From DTFZ01 sp964510055 (lineage in GTDB: Bacteria; Bacillota; Clostridia; Christensenellales; SZUA-584): 29,713 nt of DNA. The notes under the pieces are model-generated. The model did not search any database. It was not told the DNA's origin and was given only the letters and a program-made list of their open reading frames with translations. Shown piece after piece: positions 14,640 to 21,764 of this stretch (the first letter of the stretch is position 1; the number at the start of each line of letters is the position of its first letter). The position numbers and the translations under genes are program-made. Where the stretch lies: NCBI GenBank assembly GCA_964510055.1, contig CAZDZY010000034.1, positions 1 through 29,713 on the forward strand. The letters are read 5' to 3'.

Positions 14640-15884
14640 ATGAACGCGGAAATATTATGCGTAGGCACCGAATTGCTTATGGGCGATATAGTAAACACCA
14701 ACGCGGCGTTCCTCGCCCGCCGGCTTGCCGATTTAGGCATAAATATATACCATCAGTCTGTTGTAGGCGACAACCCCGAAAGGCTTAAAGGCAGCCTTGA
14801 GCTTGCGCTGTCGCGCGCTGATATGGTGATAACGACAGGCGGCCTCGGCCCCACATGCGACGACGTTACAAAGGAAGCCGTTGCCGAATACTTCGGGATT
14901 TCCATGGTCCTTCACGAACCGTCGATGGAAAAGATACGGGCGCTGGAGAAGAAGATGGATCGGTCAGTCGCCTCGAACATGCTTCAGGCAATGGTACCCG
15001 AAGGCTCTGCCGTGTTCTTCAACGATACCGGGTTTGCCCCCGGCATAGCGCTTGAAAAAGGCGGCAAGACCGTCATCATGCTTCCCGGGCCTCCGCGCGA
15101 AATGGAGCCGATGTTTACAGGCAAAGTCGTTCCCTACCTGCGGCGCGATTCGAAGGACACGATAGTGTCGAAGACCGTGCACATATTCGGCATGGGAGAA
15201 TCGCAGGTCGAGGAAACGCTGAGGGACATCATGACTTCCGGCACGAACCCTACTGTCGCGCCTTACGCGAAAACAGGAGAAGTGCAGGTAAGGGTGAGCG
15301 CCAAGGCGGGCAGCGCCGAAGAAGCCGAAGGAATGATATCTCCCGTTATAGCCGAGATACAGGGCAGGCTGGGCGATGTGATATACGGCATCGACATAGG
15401 GAGCCTTCAGAACGCCGTAGTTCAGGCGCTCCGCCAAAAAGGCCTTAAGGCGGCAACGGCGGAAAGCTGTACGGGCGGCGGAGTTTCCCGCGCAATAACC
15501 GACATCCCCGGCTCGTCGGCAGTGTTTGAATGCGGGATCTGCGCGTACTCGAACGTAATGAAAACAAAATTGCTCGGGGTGGACGAAGACACCCTTCGTT
15601 CGTTCGGCGCCGTCTCCCCCGAAACGGCAAAAGAGATGGCAAAAGGCGTAAGGGCGCTCTCCGGCGCGGACATAGGAGTGGGCGTTACGGGAATAGCCGG
15701 GCCTGACGGCGGCACGGAAGATAAACCCGTGGGGCTTGTGTATGTTTCGGTAGACAGCGATATGTACCGGGAAACGAAGAAGCTACTGCTCTCAAGGGGC
15801 CACAAGGATGAACGCGATCCCATACGGTATCTTTCGGTGCTGAATGCGTTGTCCCTGATATTAAAGGCCGCATCGGCTTTTTGA
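14640..15884 (+). CDS. cinA: CinA: competence/damage-inducible protein, NMN amidohydrolase
   Basis: This 414-residue, two-domain cytoplasmic enzyme has at residues 1 to about 170 a MoCF/COG1058 domain (ILCVGTELLMGDIVNTN, then TTGGLGPTCDDVTKEA and LPGPPREMEPMF). Residues about 255-414 form the CinA/PncC domain, with TAESCTGGGVSRAITDIPGS and GVTGIAGPDGGTEDKPVGLV. The C-terminal domain deamidates nicotinamide mononucleotide to recycle NAD breakdown products; the N-terminal domain acts on ADP-ribose compounds in some homologues. The full length matches the family. In other Firmicutes it lies next to recA, which is not the case here. It has its own promoter and two strong hairpins after it. Confidence 0.95.
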   Translation: MNAEILCVGTELLMGDIVNTNAAFLARRLADLGINIYHQSVVGDNPERLKGSLELALSRADMVITTGGLGPTCDDVTKEAVAEYFGISMVLHEPSMEKIRALEKKMDRSVASNMLQAMVPEGSAVFFNDTGFAPGIALEKGGKTVIMLPGPPREMEPMFTGKVVPYLRRDSKDTIVSKTVHIFGMGESQVEETLRDIMTSGTNPTVAPYAKTGEVQVRVSAKAGSAEEAEGMISPVIAEIQGRLGDVIYGIDIGSLQNAVVQALRQKGLKAATAESCTGGGVSRAITDIPGSSAVFECGICAYSNVMKTKLLGVDEDTLRSFGAVSPETAKEMAKGVRALSGADIGVGVTGIAGPDGGTEDKPVGLVYVSVDSDMYRETKKLLLSRGHKDERDPIRYLSVLNALSLILKAASAF

Positions 15885-15892
15885 GTAAACGA

Positions 15893-15919
15893 AACCAGGG
15901 CTGCCAAGCAGCCCTGGTT
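15893..15919 (+). terminator. Perfect 11-bp hairpin after cinA
   Basis: AACCAGGGCTG pairs perfectly with CAGCCCTGGTT around CCAAG, 9 bases after the cinA stop. ATTTATAT follows, a weak T-tract. It probably works with the next hairpin. Confidence 0.75.
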
Positions 15920-15936
15920 ATTTATATCACACGCAT

Positions 15937-15968
15937 AACAAGGCCGGCCTCATGCCGGCCTTGTTTTT
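15937..15968 (+). terminator. Perfect 12-bp hairpin terminator
   Basis: AACAAGGCCGGC pairs perfectly with GCCGGCCTTGTT around CTCAT, with a run of five T at 15964-15968. It separates cinA from the opposing zinc-ribbon gene. Confidence 0.85.
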
Positions 15969-15986
15969 GGTTTATGTATCAAACCG

Positions 15987-16676
15987 TTATTGTTTTGCGC
16001 CGCACTTCGAGCAGAATGCCGCTCCCGCCGGTATGAACTCGCCGCAGCTCACGCATTTCATTGTAGCGGTCGCTTCGGACTCTGCCGGGGGGTCCGGAGG
16101 CGGTGCCGGGGCTGCATACTGAGGCGGAGCCGGAGGCGCGTATTGTGGCTGCGCCGGGACCGCGTATTGCGGCACATTGGGGTTCTGGGCTCCGCAGGAA
16201 GGGCAGAACGCGGCGTTCATCGGGATAAACCCTCCGCACCTCGGGCAGACTATGCCGGCCATCTGCGCTCTCGCTGCCGAAGCCGCTCTTATCTGCTGGA
16301 ACTTCTCGGCTTTTACAAATACTATTACAGCTAAGGTCCCAAACAAAAGGAAAAATAAGAACGGAGTTACAAAGAAAACTCTATAACTTGCAAGACCTAT
16401 TATCCAGGCAATAAGGCTGCCAAGAGAGATAACGCCGCTGGTAATTACTAACGTCATCATATCCTCACGCAGCAAAGTCAGTATAAGGCCTGCAAAAATC
16501 AATACAATGCTGATCAATATGAACGGCTCGAAAAGTGTAAAGATAAAGGCTCCCAGCAAATATAATAATCCGCCAAAAGCGAATACAAAAATATAAGCGG
16601 ACAGCAGGAACCTTAAAAACCCGTTGGTATTGAAGTATTGTCTTGTGTTGTTCAAAAAAGCTTTGTATGGAGACAT
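15987..16676 (-). CDS. Membrane protein with two C-terminal zinc ribbons
   Basis: This 229-residue protein has about four membrane helices in the first 125 residues, then two near-identical zinc ribbons. The first is CPRCGGFIPMNAAFCPSCG and the second, at the very end, is CVSCGEFIPAGAAFCSKCG; each has four cysteines. They are joined by a roughly 40-residue proline-rich linker with PQYAPPA-type repeats. An in-frame TTG lies two codons upstream, but AAGGAGGG sits 7 bases before the ATG at 16676, which decides the start. The opposite strand has a TATAAT (16701-16696) nearby. The cytoplasmic ribbons suggest protein or nucleic-acid contact; no function is known to me. Confidence 0.75.
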   Translation of the reverse strand: MSPYKAFLNNTRQYFNTNGFLRFLLSAYIFVFAFGGLLYLLGAFIFTLFEPFILISIVLIFAGLILTLLREDMMTLVITSGVISLGSLIAWIIGLASYRVFFVTPFLFFLLFGTLAVIVFVKAEKFQQIRAASAARAQMAGIVCPRCGGFIPMNAAFCPSCGAQNPNVPQYAVPAQPQYAPPAPPQYAAPAPPPDPPAESEATATMKCVSCGEFIPAGAAFCSKCGAKQ

Positions 16677-16797
16677 GGACAAACCCTCCTTTGAGATTAT
16701 ATGTATTTATATTACATCATCTATACCGTTATTCGCAAGCGGTCAAACAAATATTTCGCCGTATTTTAGAAATACTTCAGCTTTGCCTTTTTAACCG

Positions 16798-17346
16798 TCA
16801 AAGCTGTTCGTTCAGCAGCGCCATATGTATATGGTCTTCCCACACCCCGTTGATTCTGAGATACTTCTTCGCATACCCCTCGTTATAAAATCCGAGCTTC
16901 TCCACGACTCTTAATGAGCGCTTGTTCCGTGGCATTATATTCGCCTCTATGCGGTGCAGGCCGTATTCAGAGAACATCAGCCCTATACCGGCCTTTATCG
17001 CTTCGGTCATATACCCTTTATCCTTCTCGTCTTTGTCGAGGCGGTAGCCCAGAAAGCAGGAAAGGAAAGCCCCGCGCACTATGCTGCCGAAATTGACCGA
17101 ACCAATAACCCTTTGTTCATCTTTCCTGAATATCCAGAGCCTTAGCATACGCCCCGCATCCATCTCGGCCTGCTCGCGGGAAAGCTCCTCCCTCTGGAAC
17201 GCTTCCGTATAAAAATCTTCGCCGCGCTTCGGCTCCCATTTTTCGAGGAATTCCCTATTCCGCAGGAAATAATCAAGCACAAGAGGCGCGCCCTGCGCCC
17301 TGAGCGTCTTCAATATCAGCCGTTTCGTTTCGATAGTGCGGTCCAT
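16798..17346 (-). CDS. GNAT-family N-acetyltransferase (RimJ/RimL-like)
   Basis: This 182-residue acetyltransferase opens in the way typical of the ribosomal-protein/antibiotic acetylating subgroup (IETKRLILKTLRAQ). Later come GSVNFGSIVRGAFLSCFLGY and the acetyl-CoA loop DKGYMTEAIKAGIGLMF. The segment HRIEANIMPRNKRSLRVVEKLGFYNEG is the classic motif B of RimJ/RimL proteins. The ATG at 17346 has GGGAG seven bases upstream and fits the family start; an upstream in-frame start would overlap the previous gene. It lies 10 bp after the URO-D-family gene, probably in one transcript. The acceptor is unknown. Confidence 0.88.
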   Translation of the reverse strand: MDRTIETKRLILKTLRAQGAPLVLDYFLRNREFLEKWEPKRGEDFYTEAFQREELSREQAEMDAGRMLRLWIFRKDEQRVIGSVNFGSIVRGAFLSCFLGYRLDKDEKDKGYMTEAIKAGIGLMFSEYGLHRIEANIMPRNKRSLRVVEKLGFYNEGYAKKYLRINGVWEDHIHMALLNEQL

Positions 17347-17356
17347 ATATCTCCCG

Positions 17357-18373
17357 CTATTTCTTTGCAATGCCGAGCAGCGTTTCGTGCACCGCCCTTA
17401 AGTTTTCGGGCGGGGTGGAAACCGGCACCTCGCACCCCGCGGCGATGAATGTCCTTTCATTTCCCGCGCGCACGCATTTTTGCACCGCGCCTTTTACCGT
17501 TTCCGTGTTCCCCTGCAGCAGCACTTCTATCGGGCTGAAATTACCGCAGACGCTGCGCTTGCCTCCGAACGCCCTGTGCGCCGCTGCGAAATCGACAGGA
17601 AAGTCGACGTCTATCATATCAGCGCCGCTTTCGGCTATCATACCGAGTATCGAAGCGATGTTGCCGCAGATGTGCAGTTTCGCTTTTGCCCCCTGCCTAT
17701 GGACGGCTTCTATTATGCGCTTCTCATAAGGCAGCGCAAATTCCGTATACATATCCGGCCCTATGAGCGAAGCCGCGGCGTCGCCTATGCCTATAAAGTC
17801 GGCTCCCGCCTTTACCTGCTCTTCGGCAAACCACATCGCCTGCTCGGTGCAGACTTCCAGCAATGCGGCTATCGCGCAGGGGTCGTCGAACATGTCCATC
17901 ATCAGCGAATTTAGGCCGCGCAAATCAGCGCTTTCAGCGAAAGCGCCTTCCACCCACCCGAGTATCGGATAACGGTCCCCCACTTTTTCTTTATACAGCC
18001 CTATTGCTTTTATCCTGTCCGACATCCTCTCGCCTTTTAGCGGGTCGCAGGGTTCAATGCCGCTTATATCGGAAATATCTTCAATGAGATGATCCCTGCA
18101 ATACGGCACGCCGTCTTCCGGGAATATGACTTTAGCCCCGAAATCGTGGGCCTCCCTCATGGGGTCGGATATCGCGCTCACCATGTCTATGCCGTACGTA
18201 TCGCAGCAGTATATATTCGCTTCGACAAGCAGCTTATAGTCATTTACGTAATCCTTGTACTTCACGCCGATCTGCTTTGCCGCGAACGCCATGATGATGT
18301 TGAGGTTAGGTATCTTGTCTACCGGCTCTCCCTTAAGCCTGCGCATTACGCGCTCTTTTGATGTCAGTTCCAT
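17357..18373 (-). CDS. URO-D family protein, probable cobamide/thiol methyltransferase (MtaA-like)
   Basis: This 338-residue protein has the uroporphyrinogen-decarboxylase fold. It carries the zinc-site pattern of the methylcobamide:CoM-type methyltransferases: H234-x-C236 in KLHICGN and C314 in AAGCEVP. These ligands distinguish it from true HemE, whose substrate arginines I do not see. Such proteins in Clostridia move methyl groups from corrinoid proteins to a thiol or folate acceptor. No corrinoid protein or MtaB/MtbB-type gene is nearby, so the partner is unknown. The start at 18373 is backed by GGGGTGAG; a start eight codons upstream lacks such support. Confidence 0.82.
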   Translation of the reverse strand: MELTSKERVMRRLKGEPVDKIPNLNIIMAFAAKQIGVKYKDYVNDYKLLVEANIYCCDTYGIDMVSAISDPMREAHDFGAKVIFPEDGVPYCRDHLIEDISDISGIEPCDPLKGERMSDRIKAIGLYKEKVGDRYPILGWVEGAFAESADLRGLNSLMMDMFDDPCAIAALLEVCTEQAMWFAEEQVKAGADFIGIGDAAASLIGPDMYTEFALPYEKRIIEAVHRQGAKAKLHICGNIASILGMIAESGADMIDVDFPVDFAAAHRAFGGKRSVCGNFSPIEVLLQGNTETVKGAVQKCVRAGNERTFIAAGCEVPVSTPPENLRAVHETLLGIAKK

Positions 18374-18434
18374 ATAGCTCACCCCTGAAAATATCATACC
18401 ATATTTTTAATACGGAATGTATTTAGTGCTCTCT

Positions 18435-18874
18435 TTAAACGATGCAGCGTATCAGCCGGATATTCATAGCCCAAATTCTTTTATAATCTTCAGGTGTCAT
18501 TTTAAGTGTAAAAGAATTAAACCCTTTTAACACTTTTCGTGCAAAACTTATTAGTTTATCTGTACCGTTAAAAATTACTTCGCCGCAATTATTTCCTTTG
18601 CTGCTGAATGTCTTCTCAAGCTTCAATATCTCGATATTTAATGCTTCCCCCTGATTTCTAAAAACCCACCTATATTCTCCCGGTATTCTCCCGGTTCCTC
18701 TTCCCATAAACATATAGTTTCCTGCCGACCTTCGAGGGATAAAGTGACCGCATCGACTAAATTCAGCAAGGCGTCTGAGAGATGAGACGCTTCTATTATA
18801 ATTTCATCTGTTCCGTTGTCCAGTAAAGCTTGTACCCAACCGGCTCCTATGATTTCAAGTTGAAAACTTACCAC
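18435..18874 (-). pseudogene. Unknown gene disrupted by an 11-bp tandem duplication
   Basis: The first part starts at a GTG (18874, with AAAGGA upstream) and runs as MVSFQLEIIGAGWVQALLDN through LSLEGRQETICLWEEEPGEY. It then leaves frame and stops near 18638. The second part continues in another frame from the same point (GEYRWVFRNQGEALNIEILK) to a stop at 18435. Removing one copy of the 11-bp repeat at 18673-18694 joins the two halves into a single open frame of about 143 codons, with WEEEPGEYRWVFRNQGEAL across the join. The original product was a small soluble protein of unknown family. The loss is recent, as both halves are otherwise open. Confidence 0.8.
18673..18694. repeat. Perfect 11-bp tandem duplication
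   Basis: TATTCTCCCGG occurs twice in direct succession (18673-18683 and 18684-18694). Eleven is not a multiple of three, so the second copy shifts the reading frame of the surrounding minus-strand gene. Confidence 0.97.
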
Positions 18875-18908
18875 ATTGCAGCTTCCTTTCAGCTCTCTAA
18901 TAATTTCT

Positions 18909-19850
18909 CTAGACCGCCCTGAAACCCTTCCCTATAGTCTCGCTTGAGTTTACTATCGTTATAAACGCGTCTTTATCTATTGAGCGTATATAGTCGCGCA
19001 GCAGCACAGCCTGCCTGCGCCCGAGCACCGTAGTGATCATCTCTTTTTCCTCGCCGGTATATCCCCCGTATGCTTTGGATATGGTCGCCCCGCGGTGCAG
19101 CACGCCTATTATAAAAGCTTCTATCGCTTTATTCTCTTTAGAAATTATAGTCACATACTTTCGCACGTTGATGCTCTCGATCACAACGTCCAATAAAAAC
19201 GCCTTTACGAGCAGCCCGAGTATACAGTAAAGTCCGGTCTTTATACCGTATATATAACCCGCGGCAGCCGTTATTACAAAGTCGCTTACAAAAAGCGCCT
19301 TGCCTATCTCGAGGTTGGTATGCTTTGACAGTATCATAGCCACGATATCCGTGCCGCCTGTCGACGCCCCTATATTGAAGACTATGCCGCCGCCCACCGC
19401 GGGCAGTATAACGGCAAAGCACAGCTCGAGGAATTTATCATCTGTAAGGGGCTCCGTTTGCGGTATTATTACTTCCATCAGCCAGATAAACAGCGAAAGA
19501 ATTATTGAAGAGTATATAGTTCCTGCGGCGAAATCCTTCCCGAGGAAAATAAATCCTACAACGATCAATGCCACGTTTACTATCATCATGAAGGCGCCCA
19601 CGTTAAGATCTTTAAAAAGCGTCGATAGTATGATCGATACTCCCGTTGTTCCGCCTATCGCGAAATTGTTCGGGACTTTAAAGAAATGTACGCCAAGCGC
19701 GACAATTAAAAGCCCAATATTCAACACCAGGAAATCCTTTTTATTTGCGGTGATATTCTTCATCTTTGTCCATTCTCCGATGTGAAAATTCCCCGCGCCG
19801 AAATGCTTTCCGGTTTGGGGGCCGCGCTTAAGATTTTGTTCCGCTTTCAT
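18909..19850 (-). CDS. YitT family membrane protein (DUF161 plus DUF2179)
   Basis: This 313-residue protein has about five membrane helices (VPNNFAIGGTTGVSIIL, GGGIVFNIGASTGGTDIVAM) and a C-terminal cytoplasmic DUF2179 domain (EAFIIGVLHRGATISKAYGG, then MITTVLGRRQAVLLRDYIRS). This is the standard architecture of YitT/YebE-type proteins of Firmicutes, whose transport role is undefined. The start is uncertain. The ATG at 19850 has only a distant GAGGAA. The ATG at 19763 (MKNITANKKDFLVL) matches the usual family N-terminus and has GGAG 11 bases upstream, which would give 284 residues. An imperfect inverted repeat at 19892-19916 lies upstream of the gene. Confidence 0.9.
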   Translation of the reverse strand: MKAEQNLKRGPQTGKHFGAGNFHIGEWTKMKNITANKKDFLVLNIGLLIVALGVHFFKVPNNFAIGGTTGVSIILSTLFKDLNVGAFMMIVNVALIVVGFIFLGKDFAAGTIYSSIILSLFIWLMEVIIPQTEPLTDDKFLELCFAVILPAVGGGIVFNIGASTGGTDIVAMILSKHTNLEIGKALFVSDFVITAAAGYIYGIKTGLYCILGLLVKAFLLDVVIESINVRKYVTIISKENKAIEAFIIGVLHRGATISKAYGGYTGEEKEMITTVLGRRQAVLLRDYIRSIDKDAFITIVNSSETIGKGFRAV

Positions 19851-20113
19851 AATTCGCCAGATTTCCTCATTTTCCTTTTATATTGAAAAAGATATCAGGC
19901 ACTTGCCTTCTGATATAGTATGCTTTTTTTCCGATAAATCACTCGAACCAAAACAGCGCGCGGGATCATGCTTATATTCGTATAATAAATCTGTTTGCTA
20001 TCGTTATGTCTTTTATATTGATTCAATTTTTAAAAACGGTTTATATATTTTACATAAATGTGGTATTTTCTTGAAGCGGCGGCTTAGTATTCTTTGTAAG
20101 AAAGGTTAACAGC

Positions 20114-20326
20114 ATGAATGGCAAAACAAATTTCCTTTTTCTTGGCATCTTCCTTGCTTCAGCTATATTGATAGGCTACTTGTTTATTAGCGTCGTAAGT
20201 AATAAACTCAATGAATTTAACCAAAGGATCAATAGTACCGGCTCCTTATTATCCCAGGACATTCCCGGTCTTGAGTCAGCCCCCGGCAGCGCGGAGCCCG
20301 GTAATGAAAACATTTTAAATAAATAG
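20114..20326 (+). CDS. Small single-pass membrane protein, unknown
   Basis: This 70-residue ORF has one strongly hydrophobic helix (about residues 8-28, FLFLGIFLASAILIGYLFIS). A polar tail rich in Ser, Pro, Gly and Asn follows. GAAAGG lies nine bases before the ATG. No family is recognised. Length and the clear membrane segment support it as real, but it has no strong promoter or conserved neighbour. It faces the Nudix gene. Confidence 0.5.
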   Translation: MNGKTNFLFLGIFLASAILIGYLFISVVSNKLNEFNQRINSTGSLLSQDIPGLESAPGSAEPGNENILNK

Positions 20327-20432
20327 ACAGGTTTATTTCTCCCGTAATTTCAAATATATAAAATCCGATACTGACGCGAAACGGGTAACTTTTTATTCAG
20401 TTAAATGATATGCGACGCCTTTTAAGCGCCGG

Positions 20433-20933
20433 TCAATAAAGATTCTTCATTCCAAGGTACTTTTTAAGTGTGCAGACGTGCATCGGATAAAACCGGCCTT
20501 CGTTACTCTTTAATAAAAAGGCAAGTTCGCCAAGCGGCATCCAACGTATATTCTTTGTTTCGTCAGTGCTCTTAAGCAATTCGCCGCTGACTCTGCAGAT
20601 AAACACCTGAACCATTATAGGATAGTAACCGCGAGTATTCTGAGAACAATTAAACGGAATATAGTTTAATACCTTATACCCGCCCGATTCATATATCTGC
20701 GATCCGGCTTCTCCTTCTATCTCAATTATATCGAGCCCGGTCTCTTCTTTTACCTCCCGCCTCAAGCAGTCGAATATGTTTTCATATTCCCTTACCTTAC
20801 CGGCAGGGATCTCTATCAGGCCGCTTTCCTTCTGAGCGCCGTCTTTGCACCTATCCTGAACCAGGATATAATCGACGCCGTCAATATTTTTTTCGATTAT
20901 GCCCCCTGCCCCGGGAATAGCGAAAGACTCCAT
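20433..20933 (-). CDS. Nudix hydrolase (ADP-ribose pyrophosphatase-like)
   Basis: This 166-residue hydrolase of nucleoside diphosphate-X compounds has a complete Nudix box at residues 45-67: G45, E51, then REVKEETGL (59-67), fitting GX5EX7REUXEEXGU. The preceding GLIEIPAGKV is typical of the ADP-ribose pyrophosphatase subgroup, which suggests ADP-ribose or NDP-sugar substrates. AAGGAG precedes the ATG. It appears to be transcribed alone; the Doc gene ends 63 bp upstream of it. Confidence 0.9.
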   Translation of the reverse strand: MESFAIPGAGGIIEKNIDGVDYILVQDRCKDGAQKESGLIEIPAGKVREYENIFDCLRREVKEETGLDIIEIEGEAGSQIYESGGYKVLNYIPFNCSQNTRGYYPIMVQVFICRVSGELLKSTDETKNIRWMPLGELAFLLKSNEGRFYPMHVCTLKKYLGMKNLY

Positions 20934-20996
20934 GTGATTTCTCCTTCAGTAGAATTGCATCCGGTGAGGGGCCGCTGCATTATCATAAATAAAACA

Positions 20997-21377
20997 TCAC
21001 TCAGTTTTATGCTTTATAATCCATTCTTTTATACCGAACGCATCGAGGCTGCCGCCCGCAATCTGAAGCCCTAAGTGAACAAGCTCTTCCTGGAGATATT
21101 TTAAGCATATCCCGTTTGCCTGCAAAAACACAAGCATAACAAAGAGCCCCATTCTTTTATTTCCATCAACGAACGGGTGGTTTCTGATTACCGCAAAAGC
21201 TTTCCTTGCGGCTTTTTCCTCGATAGAAGGGTACAGGTCTGCGCCGTCAAAAGTAGCGAACGACTGATATAAAGAAGATTCGAGTATGCCGATATCCCTA
21301 AGGCCGGCATCTCCGCCAGTCTCCCGTACCAGTATTTCATACATCTTAACGGCGTCATCCGCAGTTAATCTTATCAT
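20997..21377 (-). CDS. doc: Doc-type toxin (Fic/Doc family)
   Basis: This 126-residue toxin has the motif HPFVDGNKR (residues 67-75), which matches the Fic/Doc active site HxFx(D/N)GNKR. Its length matches P1 Doc, and LRDIGILESSLYQSFATFDG is a typical Doc segment. Doc proteins phosphorylate elongation factor EF-Tu, in contrast to AMP-transferring Fic proteins; the aspartate at motif position 5 fits this group. Its ATG overlaps the antitoxin stop (ATGATAA), so the two are translationally coupled. The missing partner of a plasmid or phage context suggests a chromosomal addiction module acquired by transfer. Confidence 0.9.
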   Translation of the reverse strand: MIRLTADDAVKMYEILVRETGGDAGLRDIGILESSLYQSFATFDGADLYPSIEEKAARKAFAVIRNHPFVDGNKRMGLFVMLVFLQANGICLKYLQEELVHLGLQIAGGSLDAFGIKEWIIKHKTE

Positions 21378-21616
21378 TTGGCAAGTTCCCGGAACGCCGC
21401 CAGATTCTCGTGCAGGACGCTTCTGGCTGCATCCATTACGATCCTGTCCCTTGATTCACCCTCCACCTCTAATTGCCTGATATCAATAACGACATACCTC
21501 GGAACGTTGTTCTTTGAGATAACAACAGCTCCTTTTTCGTCAACCGCTTTTACGACCCGGGAGAAGTTCTGATTCGCATCGGTCAGGGACATTATATTTT
21601 TCGTATCTACCAGCAT
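21374..21616 (-). CDS. phd: Phd/YefM-type antitoxin
   Basis: This 80-residue antitoxin has an N-terminal Phd/YefM DNA-binding fold (TDANQNFSRVVKAVDEKGAV, then VISKNNVPRYVVIDIRQL). A C-terminal tail (about 50-80) should wrap the toxin active site. The start is served by GAGGTG. It is encoded just before doc with a 4-base overlap, the usual order. Phd proteins repress their own promoter; a TTGAAT-N18-TATAAT promoter with a small inverted repeat lies directly upstream. Confidence 0.88.
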   Translation of the reverse strand: MLVDTKNIMSLTDANQNFSRVVKAVDEKGAVVISKNNVPRYVVIDIRQLEVEGESRDRIVMDAARSVLHENLAAFRELAK

Positions 21617-21635
21617 CGATATTCACCTCATATAT

Positions 21636-21665
21636 ATTATATCGCCTATGCTAGGATAAATTCAA
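21636..21665 (-). promoter_or_regulatory. Promoter/operator of the phd-doc operon
   Basis: On the minus strand TTGAAT (21665-21660) and TATAAT (21641-21636) are 18 bp apart. The small inverted repeat CCTA-TGC-TAGG (21645-21655) lies inside the spacer, where antitoxin binding would block RNA polymerase. The repressor role is inferred. Confidence 0.5.
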
Positions 21666-21764
21666 CCTATTTTAAGAATCTTTCAAAACTCTTTTCCCAA
21701 TTAACCCCATGCTCCATGAACTCGAAAAGCTTCGTGTAATTTCTCTATGTAAAAGTACCACTGA

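Noticed and set aside
16761..16805. Terminator for the GNAT gene
   Set aside because: Short stems (GTATTT/AAATAC and AGCTTTG/CAAAGCT) exist, but neither is followed by a T-tract on the minus strand and one overlaps the stop codon.
19903..20109. 68-codon plus-strand ORF upstream of the small membrane protein
   Set aside because: No ribosome binding site, unusual composition rich in Tyr, Cys and Ile, and it lies in the AT-rich divergent intergenic region.
21667..21747. Short coding-like tail (YTKLFEFMEHGVNWEKSFER) on the minus strand
   Set aside because: Only 24 codons between stops, without a start; too short to call a gene relic with confidence.
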